64,000 nt of DNA, from positions 94,679,818 through 94,743,817 of the forward strand of contig NC_060257.1 in the NCBI RefSeq assembly GCF_921293095.1. The letters are read 5' to 3'. Both the position numbers and the translations under genes were made by a program. Of the stretch, positions 44,650 to 55,767 are shown piece by piece. The notes under the pieces were generated by a model, which saw only the letters and a program-made list of their open reading frames with translations, ran no database searches and had not been told where the DNA came from. Each line of letters begins with the position of its first letter. Position 1 is the first letter of the stretch. The stretch is from Ischnura elegans. Lineage: Eukaryota > Arthropoda > Insecta > Odonata > Coenagrionidae.

Positions 44650-45066
44650 AGAGTAAAGTGCGTGTTACTGTGGGGCTGTGCGTCAACCAAACGGGCACGG
44701 ACAAAATAAGCCCGTTGTCATTGGGAAATTTGAAAGGCCAAGGTGCTTAAAACATGTAAAATTGGAAGCCCTCTCCGTTTTTTACCATGCAAATAAATAA
44801 TAACAGCTGGATGACCCGAGAAATTTTCCAGCAAACGGTTATATGTCTACAGAGAAAAATTGCTGGAGAGAACAGCAAAATTGTTTCAATAATGGATAAT
44901 GCCACCGTTCATAAATACGTGGAAGATCTAAAATTGGCTAATGTTCGAGTCCTCTTTTTACCCCCGAACTCGACTAGCAAGTCCCAGCCCTTGGACCAAG
45001 GCATTATCCAGGATTTTAAAGTCCTGTACCGGAAGAAGCTTGAGCGGTATTACTTGCGATGGATCG
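44650..45066 (+). pseudogene. Tigger transposase DDE-domain remnant
   Basis: Blocks seen are KVRVTVGLCVNQTGTDK (44655 on), then NSWMTREIFQQTVI, then IVSIMDNATVHKY with the second catalytic Asp, and FLPPNSTSKSQPLDQGIIQDFK with the third acidic position. These are the standard order for a pogo/Tigger DDE-1 domain. The N-terminal DNA-binding part and the first Asp are missing, and the frame changes near 44760. The reading ends at a possible donor, gtatgt, at 45067. Confidence 0.8.
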
Positions 45067-45672
45067 GTATGTATACATTCATCTATTTTGCTCATGTGCG
45101 TTTGGATATCGATTTAGATATTTTTATTCATGATTATCATTCTTTCAAATCTATTTGCTACTTTTATAAATGGGAACAGAAATTAATAACATCCCGAAAT
45201 GGACGTTGATACATGCAATCTGCGCCATAATATCTTTTCGTGTATATATTGGCCTTTGTGAATGAACAACTTAAATATCTTAAGTACTGGGCTCTATTTA
45301 CCGCCAATTTATATTTCAGGCTTCTCGTAATGAAGACGCACTTCCAAGTCTAACCATGAACTTTCTTCTCACGCGCTTCCCCGTTCTCCCATGCTGGGGT
45401 TCTGTCTTTCCAAAGCCGTCACTTCCCTCCTGCCACCTTTGGCTGATCTTGCTGACACATCCCAAACCCCTCCTTCCCCAGCATTTCCCATTCACTCCAT
45501 CCCTAAGGAGACTGTGTGCGTCGCATAAAAATACAGCCCCCAAAAGTAGACTGAGGCAGAGCTGAAGGCCATTTCCCCACCCTTCTTTGTTCTGCCCCCT
45601 TCACCAGTCCTTGTGCTGACCACACTTCTTCCCTCAGGCAATCCCCATCCCACTCTTATTCACCCCACCCAT

Positions 45673-47049
45673 GCCCCGTTTACACCACGATCGTACCGAC
45701 GTTGATCGCGACTACTGTACGTTTACACGTCTAAAAGTTACCATCGTAACTCAGTGCTGCCCTCGTTGTGGAATTGTGTCAGATAACAACTGACGACGAC
45801 GCTGCGTGAGAAAATTGAAATCCTGGAAATTAAGAAGCAAAAGAGTATTAATGTTCTCATGTGCTAAAACTGAAGCTAGACCGAACTGTCGGTAAAACGT
45901 TAAAGAATGTAGGTTTCTTTATGGGAATCTGTCAAAAGTTTAGCAATATTCATGCGGTAAAGACAGTAGATATGTCTCCTTGCTACGTTCCAATTTGGAA
46001 TATTTTGCTAACTGGTCACTTTATTATAATATCGAATCAATACGGATTGGACGTGTCCAAAATAAATTTTTCAAATTAAATAATGGCGATTTATTAATCT
46101 CTTTGTCTGATTACAACACTTCATATATTATTTCCCTAGTTAATTTGAAAACTCTTGCACGACCAAGGATCCTCCAACAAAGGCATATTCCTCTACAAAA
46201 TTATCAATTAATATTTAGATTGTTCCTATCTCCTTTATTAGTAACTTTTAATGGATCCCGTCATAGCAATATAAATCCTCACCTGCTTGTTTTTAATTAC
46301 CATAGAGCAAGTTATGTCTTCAACTCCCACCTATGATGAGATAAAACTAAAACTAGTCACAACAGTCCGTGAAGTCTTTAAGAAACTAGATTCTTCGAGA
46401 GAATATGTCAAAACATTCAAGAATATTCACGCATTAAAGACAGTACATATTGCTGTTATAATTTAACTAGAAAAGGCTTAGATTTCGGCTTGATTCGGCA
46501 CAAGTATTGATATCTCCATGTCCTCATTTAAATGTTATGGTTATTTCTGGCGAATTTCATTGTGAAATCCTGTATACAATGATTTATTTGGTTAACATTT
46601 TGTGCATGTTTGTTATTTTCCATCATCTGTGAAGTATAATGTAAGGATACATGGTTATGGGTTAACCTGTAAATAAAGAAATGCATAAAACTGGTATAGT
46701 ACAGAATATCCGATATCATTTGGTAAATAGAACATCAGAAAAAACTTTCCCCTAACGTCCTTCCATTACCTGCTGAATAATGTCTTCAATCGTTGCCATA
46801 TATCTTTGATATATTAGAGTTATTTATGAAATATCAGTTATTGTATCAAGATTGCAACGGCGCGAAAGAATCGTATATGCATCGATCTTCATTTCCTAAG
46901 TCTTTTTTCTTGGCACAGTAGCGCTAACCATCGTAAGTTCGGCAGTGTTAAGTACTAAGGCCTACGATGGTAACTCTGCGCGTCTACACGACGTTTTGAG
47001 GTTACGATCGTACGGATCAACGTCGCGACGATCGTGGTGTAAACGGGGC
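45673..47049. mobile_element. Nested element with ~21-bp perfect inverted ends
   Basis: The left end is gccccgtttacaccacgatc and the right end is gatcgtggtgtaaacggggc. Further inverted similarity (cgacgttgatc) extends inward, and cgtctaaaag/ggttacgatcg blocks recur near both ends. I could not define the target duplication. The interior, at 45861-46336, holds a plus-strand RT C-terminal fragment (RSNLEYFANWSLYYNIES), which must be a separate retroposon piece captured or inserted. The superfamily is unassigned. Confidence 0.65.
45861..46336 (+). pseudogene. Non-LTR retrotransposon RT fragment in the nested element
   Basis: Blocks such as GKTLKNVGFFMGICQKFSN and RSNLEYFANWSLYYNIESIR match the thumb region of Jockey-type RTs. 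They are split over two frames. A second, poorer partial copy of the first block occurs near 46355-46450 in the same direction, so the sequence was partly duplicated. Confidence 0.55.
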
Positions 47050-48300
47050 ACCACTGGGAAGGTTCCCCGATTGTGGAGAAGGGCATGGTTCATCTTTACC
47101 TGCAACGGGGGAAAGTTATTAACCGGAGAGAGGTGGAAGAAGTATCTTCCACTATCGGGAAAATGGTGCCGTGCTTAAAATTGTCTCTTTTCTTCTCAGC
47201 TGACTTTTCAATTGAAATTAATTTCTTTGCTCTTTCCACACTATATTTATTTACGATTATGGCGCGACTATTTTTTAGTGCTAAAACTAAGAAAATCTTT
47301 TCTCTATGTCAATGATCCTTTGCCTAACTTTCAATACGGCGGAGAAAGGAACACGAAAACTAAATGAGGTGACGGTACAGGTTTTTGCTTGTCATTTTTT
47401 GGGAATTCACGCTAGCGAACCAATACTTAACCACGTTGAGAAATGATAAAACGTCTCTTGTAGGAAAACAATCAATGTGGATAATAACGTTTCTATCTAT
47501 ATTTCTCCGATACTGTAAGATGTTTCTCCTGTCGTTTTCCGGTTGGAACCTTGCTCCTGTCGGCATAAAAGGAGAGAAACATACTATATGAACAGGTCAC
47601 CTCACACCCGGTATGAAGAATACAGTCCTGATGAAGAATTAAGTCTTTTATGGCAACGTCTGCGAAGATGATGGAACACAGTAGTCGGACGGAGAACTCA
47701 AACAGAATTTACTTCAAATATTCGCCAGAAGATAATCACATCCTACGTTATTTATGATCGTAATTGAATCTCAGTGAAAATAGAACACATTCTGCTGAAA
47801 ATACGAAGTAACTCGAAATATTAACTTACGATAGGTTATTTTGGAAACGGACTAAGACCCTTGTTTTTCTTTTTTTTCTCGTCACTGAGCGATAGAGGGC
47901 GACATAAATGGCGGTTAGGCCGGCTGCCGCTAAAATTCCGTGGGTGTCAGAAACAAATATCTATCTTTTGCATACTTAATAGTAGCTATTGGCTCCTAAC
48001 CACAAATTTATTACTGTTAATTCTTATAATAAACATTGCAATTCATTATTTGATTACGTTTTCTAAACTGGTCGGGAATTTCTTCAGCGATCGTTGATGT
48101 TGAAGTATGAACAAGAAATGGGAATTTTATGGTGGTATAATTATTTAACGATTTTTCACATCATAAATCGATAGCAAAAAGCCTTTTCTATGAATTATAC
48201 CGAGAATAACCACCGAAAACATTTAAATAAGACCACTAAAGACAAAAAACGGCGGAAGAAACAAAAGCGAACATTTTTTTCGTGACTTATGAAAAAGGTT
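47050..48300. other. Remaining interior of the Tigger element
   Basis: I find no readable coding sequence here. It is AT-rich and extends to the subterminal repeats of the right end. Confidence 0.5.
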
Positions 48301-48570
48301 TGAATTTACGAAACTCGATTTTACGAAGTGACAATTTTCCAGTCCCACTGACTTCGTAAAATCAAGAGTTTACTGTATATGCATCTAAATCTAAATACCG
48401 ATAAATAAGGATAATTATGGATCTAAAAATATTTATCGCTTTTCTCAAAGTTGGTCACATCGATTTGTTTGATACCGACCAGGTGCCTAATAAGAGACAA
48501 GTCATCTCACTACGCATTCTTTTTTACCTTCTACCATCTTCCGATTTATATTATCAAAGATTAATGTCCT

Positions 48571-48995
48571 CCTAGCAGTGCACGCGGGATGAATTTTTCT
48601 GCATTCGAGGCGTGGGAGGGGGAGAAGCAAGCAAGCTGGGAGGGCCCGGGATCGGCCCGCCGCTCTTGTATCAGCAATGCTGCATGTGTATTGGAATATT
48701 TTCTTAGTGGACACGGACTCGAATTTGGGATTTTGTGGCTAAACATTGGCAAATATGTCAAAATGCACTAAATATTTGCCCAAAACAGAGCAGTAACTTG
48801 GCAAAATCTATAGGAAATGATCACAAAATATTCTAGGTATTTTTTGAATTTTGACCCTTCTCCCCTCAAATTGCTTTTGAGCGAGGGTCAAGGGTTCACT
48901 TGGAGGTCTCTATTTTTTCAGGCCTTATCTTTGATCAGTCCCGTAATTTTTTTTCCCTGAGCCTTTGAAAAAAATCGATTATTCCGATCTGCCCT
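48571..48995 (-). repeat. Right arm of the ~420-bp imperfect inverted repeat pair
   Basis: It mirrors 43540-43956, starting cctcctagcagtgcacgcggg next to the Tigger flank. Divergence is moderate, so the two arms are not a recent duplication. Whether they form one large foldback or two independent copies in opposite orientation cannot be decided here. Confidence 0.75.
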
Positions 48996-49780
48996 ATTGG
49001 ATAGTCATTGCTGAGGCCAGTGAATCCATGCTCCTTTGTATTCCCTCTCTCACACTTGGTAGTTGGTGTTAGGATTGGGCAGCAAAGAAAAGCAAAGCTT
49101 GTTGATGCTGGGGTGAATCAGCAGTTTCTAATGTGGTCGTGATGCTGTTGGATTTCTTTTGGTGCATCCCTTTGGGTACTTATGCAGTGCGATTATGTAT
49201 TTGGTATTCATTATTACAATTTTTGAAAGTTGAATACATATGTATGTATTTGGAAAACACCTTTACTGAAGTCTTCCACTTGGCTAAGCAAATCTGTTCT
49301 ATACCATCTGCAGCTGCCATCATGGTGATCTTTTTTCTGTGCTCATAGGAATATGTACTATGGGGGGAAAAAAGTATCCCAATAGAATTTGTGCCGCCAC
49401 CATCGCTTCGCAGGAGAATTTATTCCCTTTCTAATGGTATATAATCCTTGGAATGAGACGAGGTATATTCAAATACGGTTTTATGTAGCCACCAAGGCCG
49501 TGACGGTGAATTTGCCTACCTCAAACCGAGGCTCGAACATATTTTGAACTCCTCTCTAGAATGTTGGCGCATTCGATATCCTTAGGAATTGTGCCTTCCG
49601 TTTACCCGCTATTTCCTTCTAACCCTCCTTTCCGTTCCTTCCTCGCACCTACTCTGGAACTCGTAATGAAATTATAGCCCATCTCCACTTCCTCATTTTC
49701 TCCTGAAAATTTACGGGATAAATATTCGCTGGACGTAATCTGCATGGCAGCAATGGCAAGGAGCGATTTGAGCATCAGGA
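48996..49780. other. Non-coding stretch
   Basis: No gene or repeat recognised. Sequence becomes the possible terminus aatacactggtcaac near 49789. Confidence 0.5.
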
Positions 49781-50054
49781 ATTACGCTAAATACACTGGT
49801 CAACAAAAAAAATTTTTTTCTGACCTAGAGATGTTGTTGGGTTATCCTATGGGTACTTTTTGTCCTGATTCCAAATCTGGGCTCAGATGTTTTTTTATTA
49901 CTTCTAGTTTATTCAGGATTACCGAATTAAATAAGGGTTCAAGCATATTTGAGTAAATAATTCCTGATTAAAAAATGTGAAAAAATAGGTACTTTCATAG
50001 GATTTTCTCGTATATTTAGCATCTGGTCCCTATTCAGTGTCGATCAGTAATCTA

Positions 50055-51048
50055 CTAACATGTTGCTGAAATTTCCTTGGTGCTATTTTTCCAAATGTAA
50101 AATATCTTGGTCGAAACACTCACTGCGTTCATCTCTAACAGCGCTGAGGTTTGGTGGAAAAAGGCAAGGTGTGAGTCGAGAAAATGATTTTTGAAATTCA
50201 TATTGCAGCCCATTTTTTGGTAAGATTTAATTAGATAAGCCACCAGATCGTGATAACTTTCAGCCATGATATTTCCTAAAAAATGTTCAGATACATTTCT
50301 GAATGCGTTCCATGTGCTTTTTTCCGTCGACCTTAATGGCTGTTGAAATTCCGAATCCGTCAGCGCTTCCCTAATCTGTGGCCCAAAACAAATTCCTTCT
50401 TTGATCTCTGCCTCACTTAATTGAAGGACTTTTTGTTTCAAATAAGTAAAACCAGCATCATTTTTGTCCATGGCTTTCACAAAATTAAAAAAAAAAGTCC
50501 TTATTTAATATGCAGAGGTGGAAAAAGAATATTTTTTTATTCGACCAAAAACTAGCAAAGGACATTTTTGGATTCAGGAACGAGTTCTTTACATTCCGGA
50601 CAATTTTTTTTTTGGAGTAAGTAATAATTTTTTATGTTTCTGATATTCCACTCGCAGATGAAGCAACAACATCTCGTACAGCCAAACTGTAAGCCTAGTA
50701 AAATTGCAATTACTTTTAAGTGGCCACAAATTCTCCATTTATATTCATATTGGTAGTGATTTTTTTCTAAAAGTAACTGCATATTCTCGTGAGAATCTTT
50801 CATTTCAGTTTCATGAGTTAACAGTATTAATGGGAGCTCATTGCCATTATGTAAGAGATTAGCCTTTAAAATAACCTTGGAGGAATAAATGAACAAACGC
50901 TAATCATCTGTGTTGAATTCAAAATTAAGAGTATCGATAAGATAGAGAACATCATTGCAAAAATAAAATTGTTGTCTGGAGAAACAATCAAATGAAATTT
51001 GTCATGGCAAGATTCTTCTTCGTACGAGCGTGAGAGCACGAAACACAC
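50055..51048 (-). pseudogene. Remnant of a multicopy arthropod gene of unknown function, probably transposon-borne
   Basis: In leftward order, 50896-50552 has HLKVIAILLGLQFGCTRCCCF and CEWNIRNIKNYYL, and 50480-50055 has VKAMDKNDAGFTYLKQKV, IKEGICFGPQIREAL and MGCNMNFKNHFLDSHLAFF. I recall this block order from many unnamed proteins scattered in arthropod and cnidarian genomes, which suggests a mobile element product. I cannot assign an enzyme class from the sequence. A frame break separates the two parts near 50500, and the N- and C-termini are missing. Confidence 0.5.
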
Positions 51049-51138
51049 ACTTTTGGGCGCACCGCATTACAGCTTTAAGCAGCTTCACGAGGGGAAATAG
51101 GGGAATTGGGCCGTAGTTTGCTTACGCTTCCTTTCCAG

Positions 51139-51287
51139 CGAGGATCAGTTGTAGAAGATACTTTGGCCAACAGACGGCGGATTGCGTCTGCAGAAACGTG
51201 GCCTCCAGAATCTCGATCCCCTTCAATGCCCAGGAACATGCGTAGCAGAGTCCACAAGGGCCCTCCTCTGACTTTCCTCCTCTCCAG
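51139..51287 (+). CDS. Candidate exon, low confidence
   Basis: The open stretch RGSVVEDTLANRRRIASAE continues to about 50 residues, between a good acceptor (cgcttcctttccag) and a strong donor (gtaagg at 51288). Its entry phase does not fit a direct join to the exon ending at 42485, so it would need an intervening exon or belong to another gene. The opposite strand is also open across 51075-51338, so the strand is uncertain. I recognise no domain. Confidence 0.3.
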
Positions 51288-51289
51288 GT

Positions 51290-51976
51290 AAGGTCCCGAC
51301 GTGGTGCGTTTTCTTTCTCTCCTGCGCTGCTTGCTCATGCGTCACCCTCTTTCTCTCTTTTCTGTCCGTTCAGTCTGTTCTCTTTGTTCTGTCTCTCGCT
51401 CTCGCTCTGCTATTTACTGTATAAGTGCGTGTAAGAGGCGCACCTTTTCTCCCAGAAAATGCAGCCGAAAATGAGGGTGCGCCTCGTACACAAACTTCTT
51501 ATCTTTCCCCCCTCCCCTTCACCAGTCGCAAGTCTAAGGGGAACTGAGTGGCCTTGGTTTCCAGTGAGAGTCAGTCATCTGAAATCCTAGGTCAATAACA
51601 AGTGGCAGGCAGGGGAGTTTCTCCCTTAGTGACGTATTTTTAAAATGCTCCTGTTTGCTTTTCTTGTTAGCATCGCGGCGTCACGTCGGTACCCCAGAGG
51701 TGAACATGGAAGATCGCGCAGGGTTTTTCGCTCCGGAGGGCGCGCTAAATTTACTGCCAAGAGGGGGTATCCTGCGGCATTTATATTGCATGTAGTAATC
51801 GCTTATCAAACGTAGAGAAATGCGTAGTTTTGAAGGACATACCTGGTTAATAGTCAATATCTGTCTTGCCGAGTAATTCCCATTACGCTGAGGACCTGAT
51901 TTTCCAAAAATCATCTTCAGACGCTAATATGAGGATTATTGCAACTGAAAATTATATTAGTATCAAAACCTGCACT
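51290..51976. other. Non-coding stretch
   Basis: A CT-rich tract lies at 51345-51420. I see no gene or clear element here. Confidence 0.5.
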
Positions 51977-51980
51977 TTAA

Positions 51981-53162
51981 CCCATTCAGTGCGGATGACA
52001 GCCCAGGGCTGTCATCCGCTCCCAGCCACTGGCGCGGATGACAGCCGAGGGCTGTCACGGCCTTGGGTCTCAGATGAATGGGCGTAACGGGACTACGCGC
52101 CTCTCTTCTGACTTGCTTCCTTTTCTCCGCTCTGCAGTTGGTTTCTAGCCGTCGTGTAGTGCGCTCCGTTTCCGTCGAAAACTGATTTTTTTGCGAGTTT
52201 TGGAAAATCGGTGTTTTTTTTTCAAGATTTTCCAAGTGATAATCACCTTGGGTCGTTGTTAGACAGTTGTTCTTGTGCTATTTGGACCCCTGAAATATCG
52301 GATTATATTTAAAAATATTATATAGTGTTTGTGCTCGCCAAAATTTTTCTGTGACATTTCCGGATATTTTTATAGTGCTTATATTGCTGTCACCTGAACT
52401 TCCGAAGACAACTTTTTTCTCAACGGATTCACCTTTGTATCTCAAGAGGTAAGCGAAAGTATCTTTTATTAGCACGTTTTTCCATTGTTATAAAAAAATA
52501 TTCATACATTTTATTTTTGTGTTGCAATGATTTTATGAGGTATCAAATTTAGTTTTCTTATTGGTTATAAAATGATTGACCTCGAAAGGTCATTTTCTTC
52601 TGAAATTAAAATTTCAAATATCCATAATACTTAGTTATACACTGCCTAATATTATTAGTTTTTTTGCTTTCATTTCTTCCCGTTCCATCTTACTTGTATT
52701 GGGAACTAACTGAGGCTTTTATTAAATTTTTCTTCAGTGCATTTACCTCCTCACTGAAGATAAAGAGAAGAGTCTTGTAGGGTACGAGGCGAAGAGAAAA
52801 TAACCCTACGATGAACCCAGTTGACGATGAAACACCCGGTCCCTCTGGTCTTCCTGGTAAATGGCTGCATTTATATACACTTGCAAATTAATATAGAGTG
52901 AGTTATTCGCAGGATAAAAAAATGATTAAAATGTTTTTCTTTTTATTTAATAGCCTCGAAGAAAAAACAACCGAGGAAAACGCTAAGGGAGGATGAAATT
53001 CGTGCTCTCGCCATGGACTCTTCGGATGACAATTTTTCTAGCGGATAACAATTCTTCATTTGTTATCGACTCTGACGGTTCTGACTCAGGAGAAAGTGAC
53101 TCAGAAAGTGGCGGTGAATCTTGTACGACCGAGGCGGCAAGGGGTACCGAAACGGCTAGGGG
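51981..53162 (+). mobile_element. piggyBac-like 5' end, cut by a Copia element
   Basis: TTAA at 51977-51980 is followed by cccattcagtgcggatgaca. Two copies of a palindrome follow, gacagcccagggctgtc (51998-52014) and gacagccgagggctgtc. This subterminal palindrome layout is the same as in the element at 16694, with a different sequence. The transposase start lies at 52811. The Copia LTR at 53163 interrupts the element, and the other terminus was not found. Confidence 0.6.
52811..53160 (+). pseudogene. piggyBac-like transposase N-terminus, two exons
   Basis: Exon 1, 52811-52856, encodes MNPVDDETPGPSGLP and ends at gtaaat. Exon 2 starts at 52954 after atttaatag and gives ASKKKQPRKTLREDEIRAL then an acidic stretch MDSSDDNFSS. 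An in-frame TAA follows at about 53046, and an acidic SDGSDSGESDSESGGES run continues in another frame. Acidic, Ser-rich N-termini with a small first exon are typical of piggyBac transposases. The catalytic domain is absent. Confidence 0.55.
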
Positions 53163-53347
53163 TGTCAAAAAACGAAAAAAGTCTTCTTTACGTCTTAAAC
53201 TATTTTATTCGTCTTCTATATCCCAAGGCCGCACAACCATCACCTTTTTATATTGGCAACGTAAATAATAAACAAAACAAACATTCATCATCACCTTGAA
53301 CGTAAAAATGCAAAACCCTACAAAATATTAATTTTCACATTACAACA
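53163..53347 (-). repeat. Probable Copia 3' LTR
   Basis: The interval starts TG and ends CA on the plus strand. Read on the minus strand it begins tgttgtaatg, directly after a purine tract (gaggggagg) at 53348-53357, as expected for a 3' LTR. The 5' LTR is missing because the element is cut at 54840. Confidence 0.6.
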
Positions 53348-53424
53348 CCTCCCCTCGTTCGAGGATGATGGAAAGGAACACAAAAAACATCATACATAAC
53401 TTCGTAACTTTAGTTGTGAGTTTC

Positions 53425-54837
53425 TTACTCCAACTTAATTATGCCCATTTCTTTGGCAAACAATAATGTCTTAGGTCCAGACAAACTCTTTGTCAAACAG
53501 TCTGCAATGTTACTATCAGATTTCACATATTTCAATGAAATCTCTCCCTCCTTCACCTGAATTAAGGATGCAATTTCATTTTTGAACACACCTACTTCTT
53601 CCTTCTCACCTATAAACAAGAAATCATCAACATATGTTCCAACAATTACATTGCTCCTTAAGTACACACAAGGGTCACTGATACATTTCACAAACCCTAA
53701 CTCCACCAAAATCTTACTGAGAAACTCATACCAATTTCTCCCTGACTGTTTTAAACCATAAAGGCTCTTCTTCAACCTACAAACAAAATAATCTCTGTTT
53801 ACGTCCATCCCTTCAGGAACAGACATATATATGGTCTCATCCAGCTTGCTATTTAAATAAGCCCCCACCACGTCTAGGTGATCTATTTCCCAATTATTTT
53901 CCACAGCAATATAGGCTAACAGACGAACTGATTTCCTTTCAACAACTGGACTGGAAGTGTCATGATAATTCACACCGTATGTTTGAGTAAAACCCTGAGC
54001 CACAAGTCTTGCCTTAAATCTTACAATGTTACCTTCGTTATTCCTTTTAAGAGCAAAAACCCATTTACAGCCCACTACTTTCATATCCGGTAGTCTTCTC
54101 ACGATGTCCCAGGTCTCTTGGCCTTCGATGTTCCGTAATTCTTCTTCAATGGCTAACCTCCAGTTGTCGGCTTGAGATCCTTCTATGGCTTGGCGGTAAC
54201 TGGTTGGGACATCATCTTTTCCAAGGACAGAACGGGTGACGTTGCAGCATTCACACGGTCCTTTGGGCACCCGCTGCCGATTTGACCTCCTCAGGACTTG
54301 AGGATTTTCCTGTTCTTGTTCCTCATTCTGGACCTGGGCCTCTATTTCTGCATTTTCCTCTCCTGGCCTCTAGGCTATGGCTTGTAGCATATGTGTCGGG
54401 AGGGCTGCATCAACTTCTTCTTCTTCACTCGATGTGTCTTCTGTCTGGTCGCCTTTCCCACTGTTTACCTTTCTATGGAATGGGAACACAGTCTCATTGA
54501 ATATGACATCTCGACTAATAATGACTTTCCTTGTATTGAGGTCCCACAATCTGTAGCCTTTGGTGCCCTCTGGGTACCCCAGCATCACTGCTTCCTTTGC
54601 TCTGGCATCTAGCTTGTCACCATGGACTACTTGATACCAAGCCTGACAACCAAACACCCTTAGGTACTGAAAATCCTTCTCTTCAAGTTCTCTTCCAAGC
54701 CACCTCTTTAGTGGAATTTCAGAATCTATTGCTGTTGATGGACAATGATTTCTTAAATGACATGCGGTTTTTAGGGCCTCAGCCCAAAAATGTTTTGGCA
54801 AGTAGGGTGAAAAAAAGCGCCCTGGAGCACCTGCCAT
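53425..54837 (-). pseudogene. Copia Pol remnant (integrase end, RT, truncated RNase H)
   Basis: The upstream frame (54837-54370) holds the integrase C-terminal half, with LPKHFWAEALKTACHLRNHC and a LRVFGCQAW block. The downstream frame (54270-53425) holds RT with GCKWVFALKRN, ARLVAQGFTQ and the catalytic YVDDFLFIG. Then the sequence skips nearly all of RNase H to ISLKYVKSDSNIADCLTK. A frame break lies near 54300-54370. Protease, Gag and the 5' LTR are gone, replaced at 54840 by the virus-like block. The copy is dead. Confidence 0.85.
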
Positions 54838-54929
54838 TTTTAATTACCTCCCCCTTACACTTAATTACGCTCCGCCATCTTTAATTACGCTATCACGTGA
54901 CTTTTTAATCGACCGTCACTTGTTTTATT

Positions 54930-55600
54930 GATCGTCATTTGTTTCCCTTTCATCTTCTTTATCGTTATTCACCTATTTCTATTTTCTCTGACATAATTTA
55001 CTTTTACGCTTCTCATTTTGTTTTCTCTCGTCGTTTGTTTTACCAATAGCAAATGATTTTCGATCGTCATTTGTTTCCCTTTCATCTTCTTTATCGTTAT
55101 TCACCTATTTCTATTTTCTCTGACGTAATTTACCTTTACGCTTCTCATTTTGTTTTCTCTCGTCGTTTGTTTTACCAATAGCAAATGATTTTCGATCGTC
55201 ATTTGTTTCCCTTTCATCTTCTTTATCGATATTCACCTATTTCTATTTTCTCTGACGTAATTTACCTTTACGCTTCTCATTTGTTTTCTCTCGTCGTTTG
55301 TTTTACCAATAGCAAATGATTTTCGATCGTCATTTGTTTCCCTTTCATCTTCTTTATCGATATTCACCTATTTCTATTTTCTCTGACGTAATTTACTTTT
55401 TACGCTTCTCATTTTGTTTTCTCTCGTCGTTTGTTTTACCAATAGCAAATGATTTTCGATCGTCATTTGTTTCCCTTTCGTTTTCTTTATCGTTATTCAC
55501 CTATTTCTATTTTCTCTGACGTAATTTACTTTTTACGCTTCTCATTTGTTTTCTCTCGTCGTTTGTTTTTCCTAATATAAGATTTTCGATCGTCATCTTC
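54930..55600. repeat. Tandem repeat, five units of about 132 bp
   Basis: Unit starts at gatcgtcattt occur at 54930, 55062, 55194, 55325 and 55458, with a partial sixth at 55588. Units are T-rich and differ by a few bases and 1-3-bp indels. A degraded start occurs at about 54911. They lie at the left edge of the virus-like block. Confidence 0.9.
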
Positions 55601-55767
55601 TTTTCCCAAGCTGCTTCCCACACTCCAACCCCGCCAACCTCTCCCTCCCCCTTAACCGCTGGATGTTCTGGGTTCGATAGGAAATAATTCGACAAATGAA
55701 AGGCAAAGAGGTGGTAGATATTTTTTTTTTATTGTATGTATGCATGTTTACAAACATTTTATAAATT

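Larger units (their letters stand above)
43963..48375. mobile_element. Tigger DNA transposon, 4.4 kb, with perfect inverted termini
   Basis: Perfect 24-bp inverted repeats begin cagtaaactcttgatttt on the left and end with aaaatcaagagtttactg on the right. TA duplications lie at 43961-43962 and 48376-48377. Subterminal copies of ttttacgaag or attatacgaag occur inside each end. A plus-strand DDE remnant (44650-45066) and a nested element (45673-47049) lie within. The length reflects the nested insertion. Confidence 0.9.

Noticed and set aside
45316-45543. Minus-strand 75-residue frame in the Tigger element
   Set aside because: No family signature and no start context; CT-rich low-complexity DNA.
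54930-55600. CRISPR or coding repeat
   Set aside because: The 132-bp units abut each other with no spacers and have no long open frame consistent with a protein repeat.
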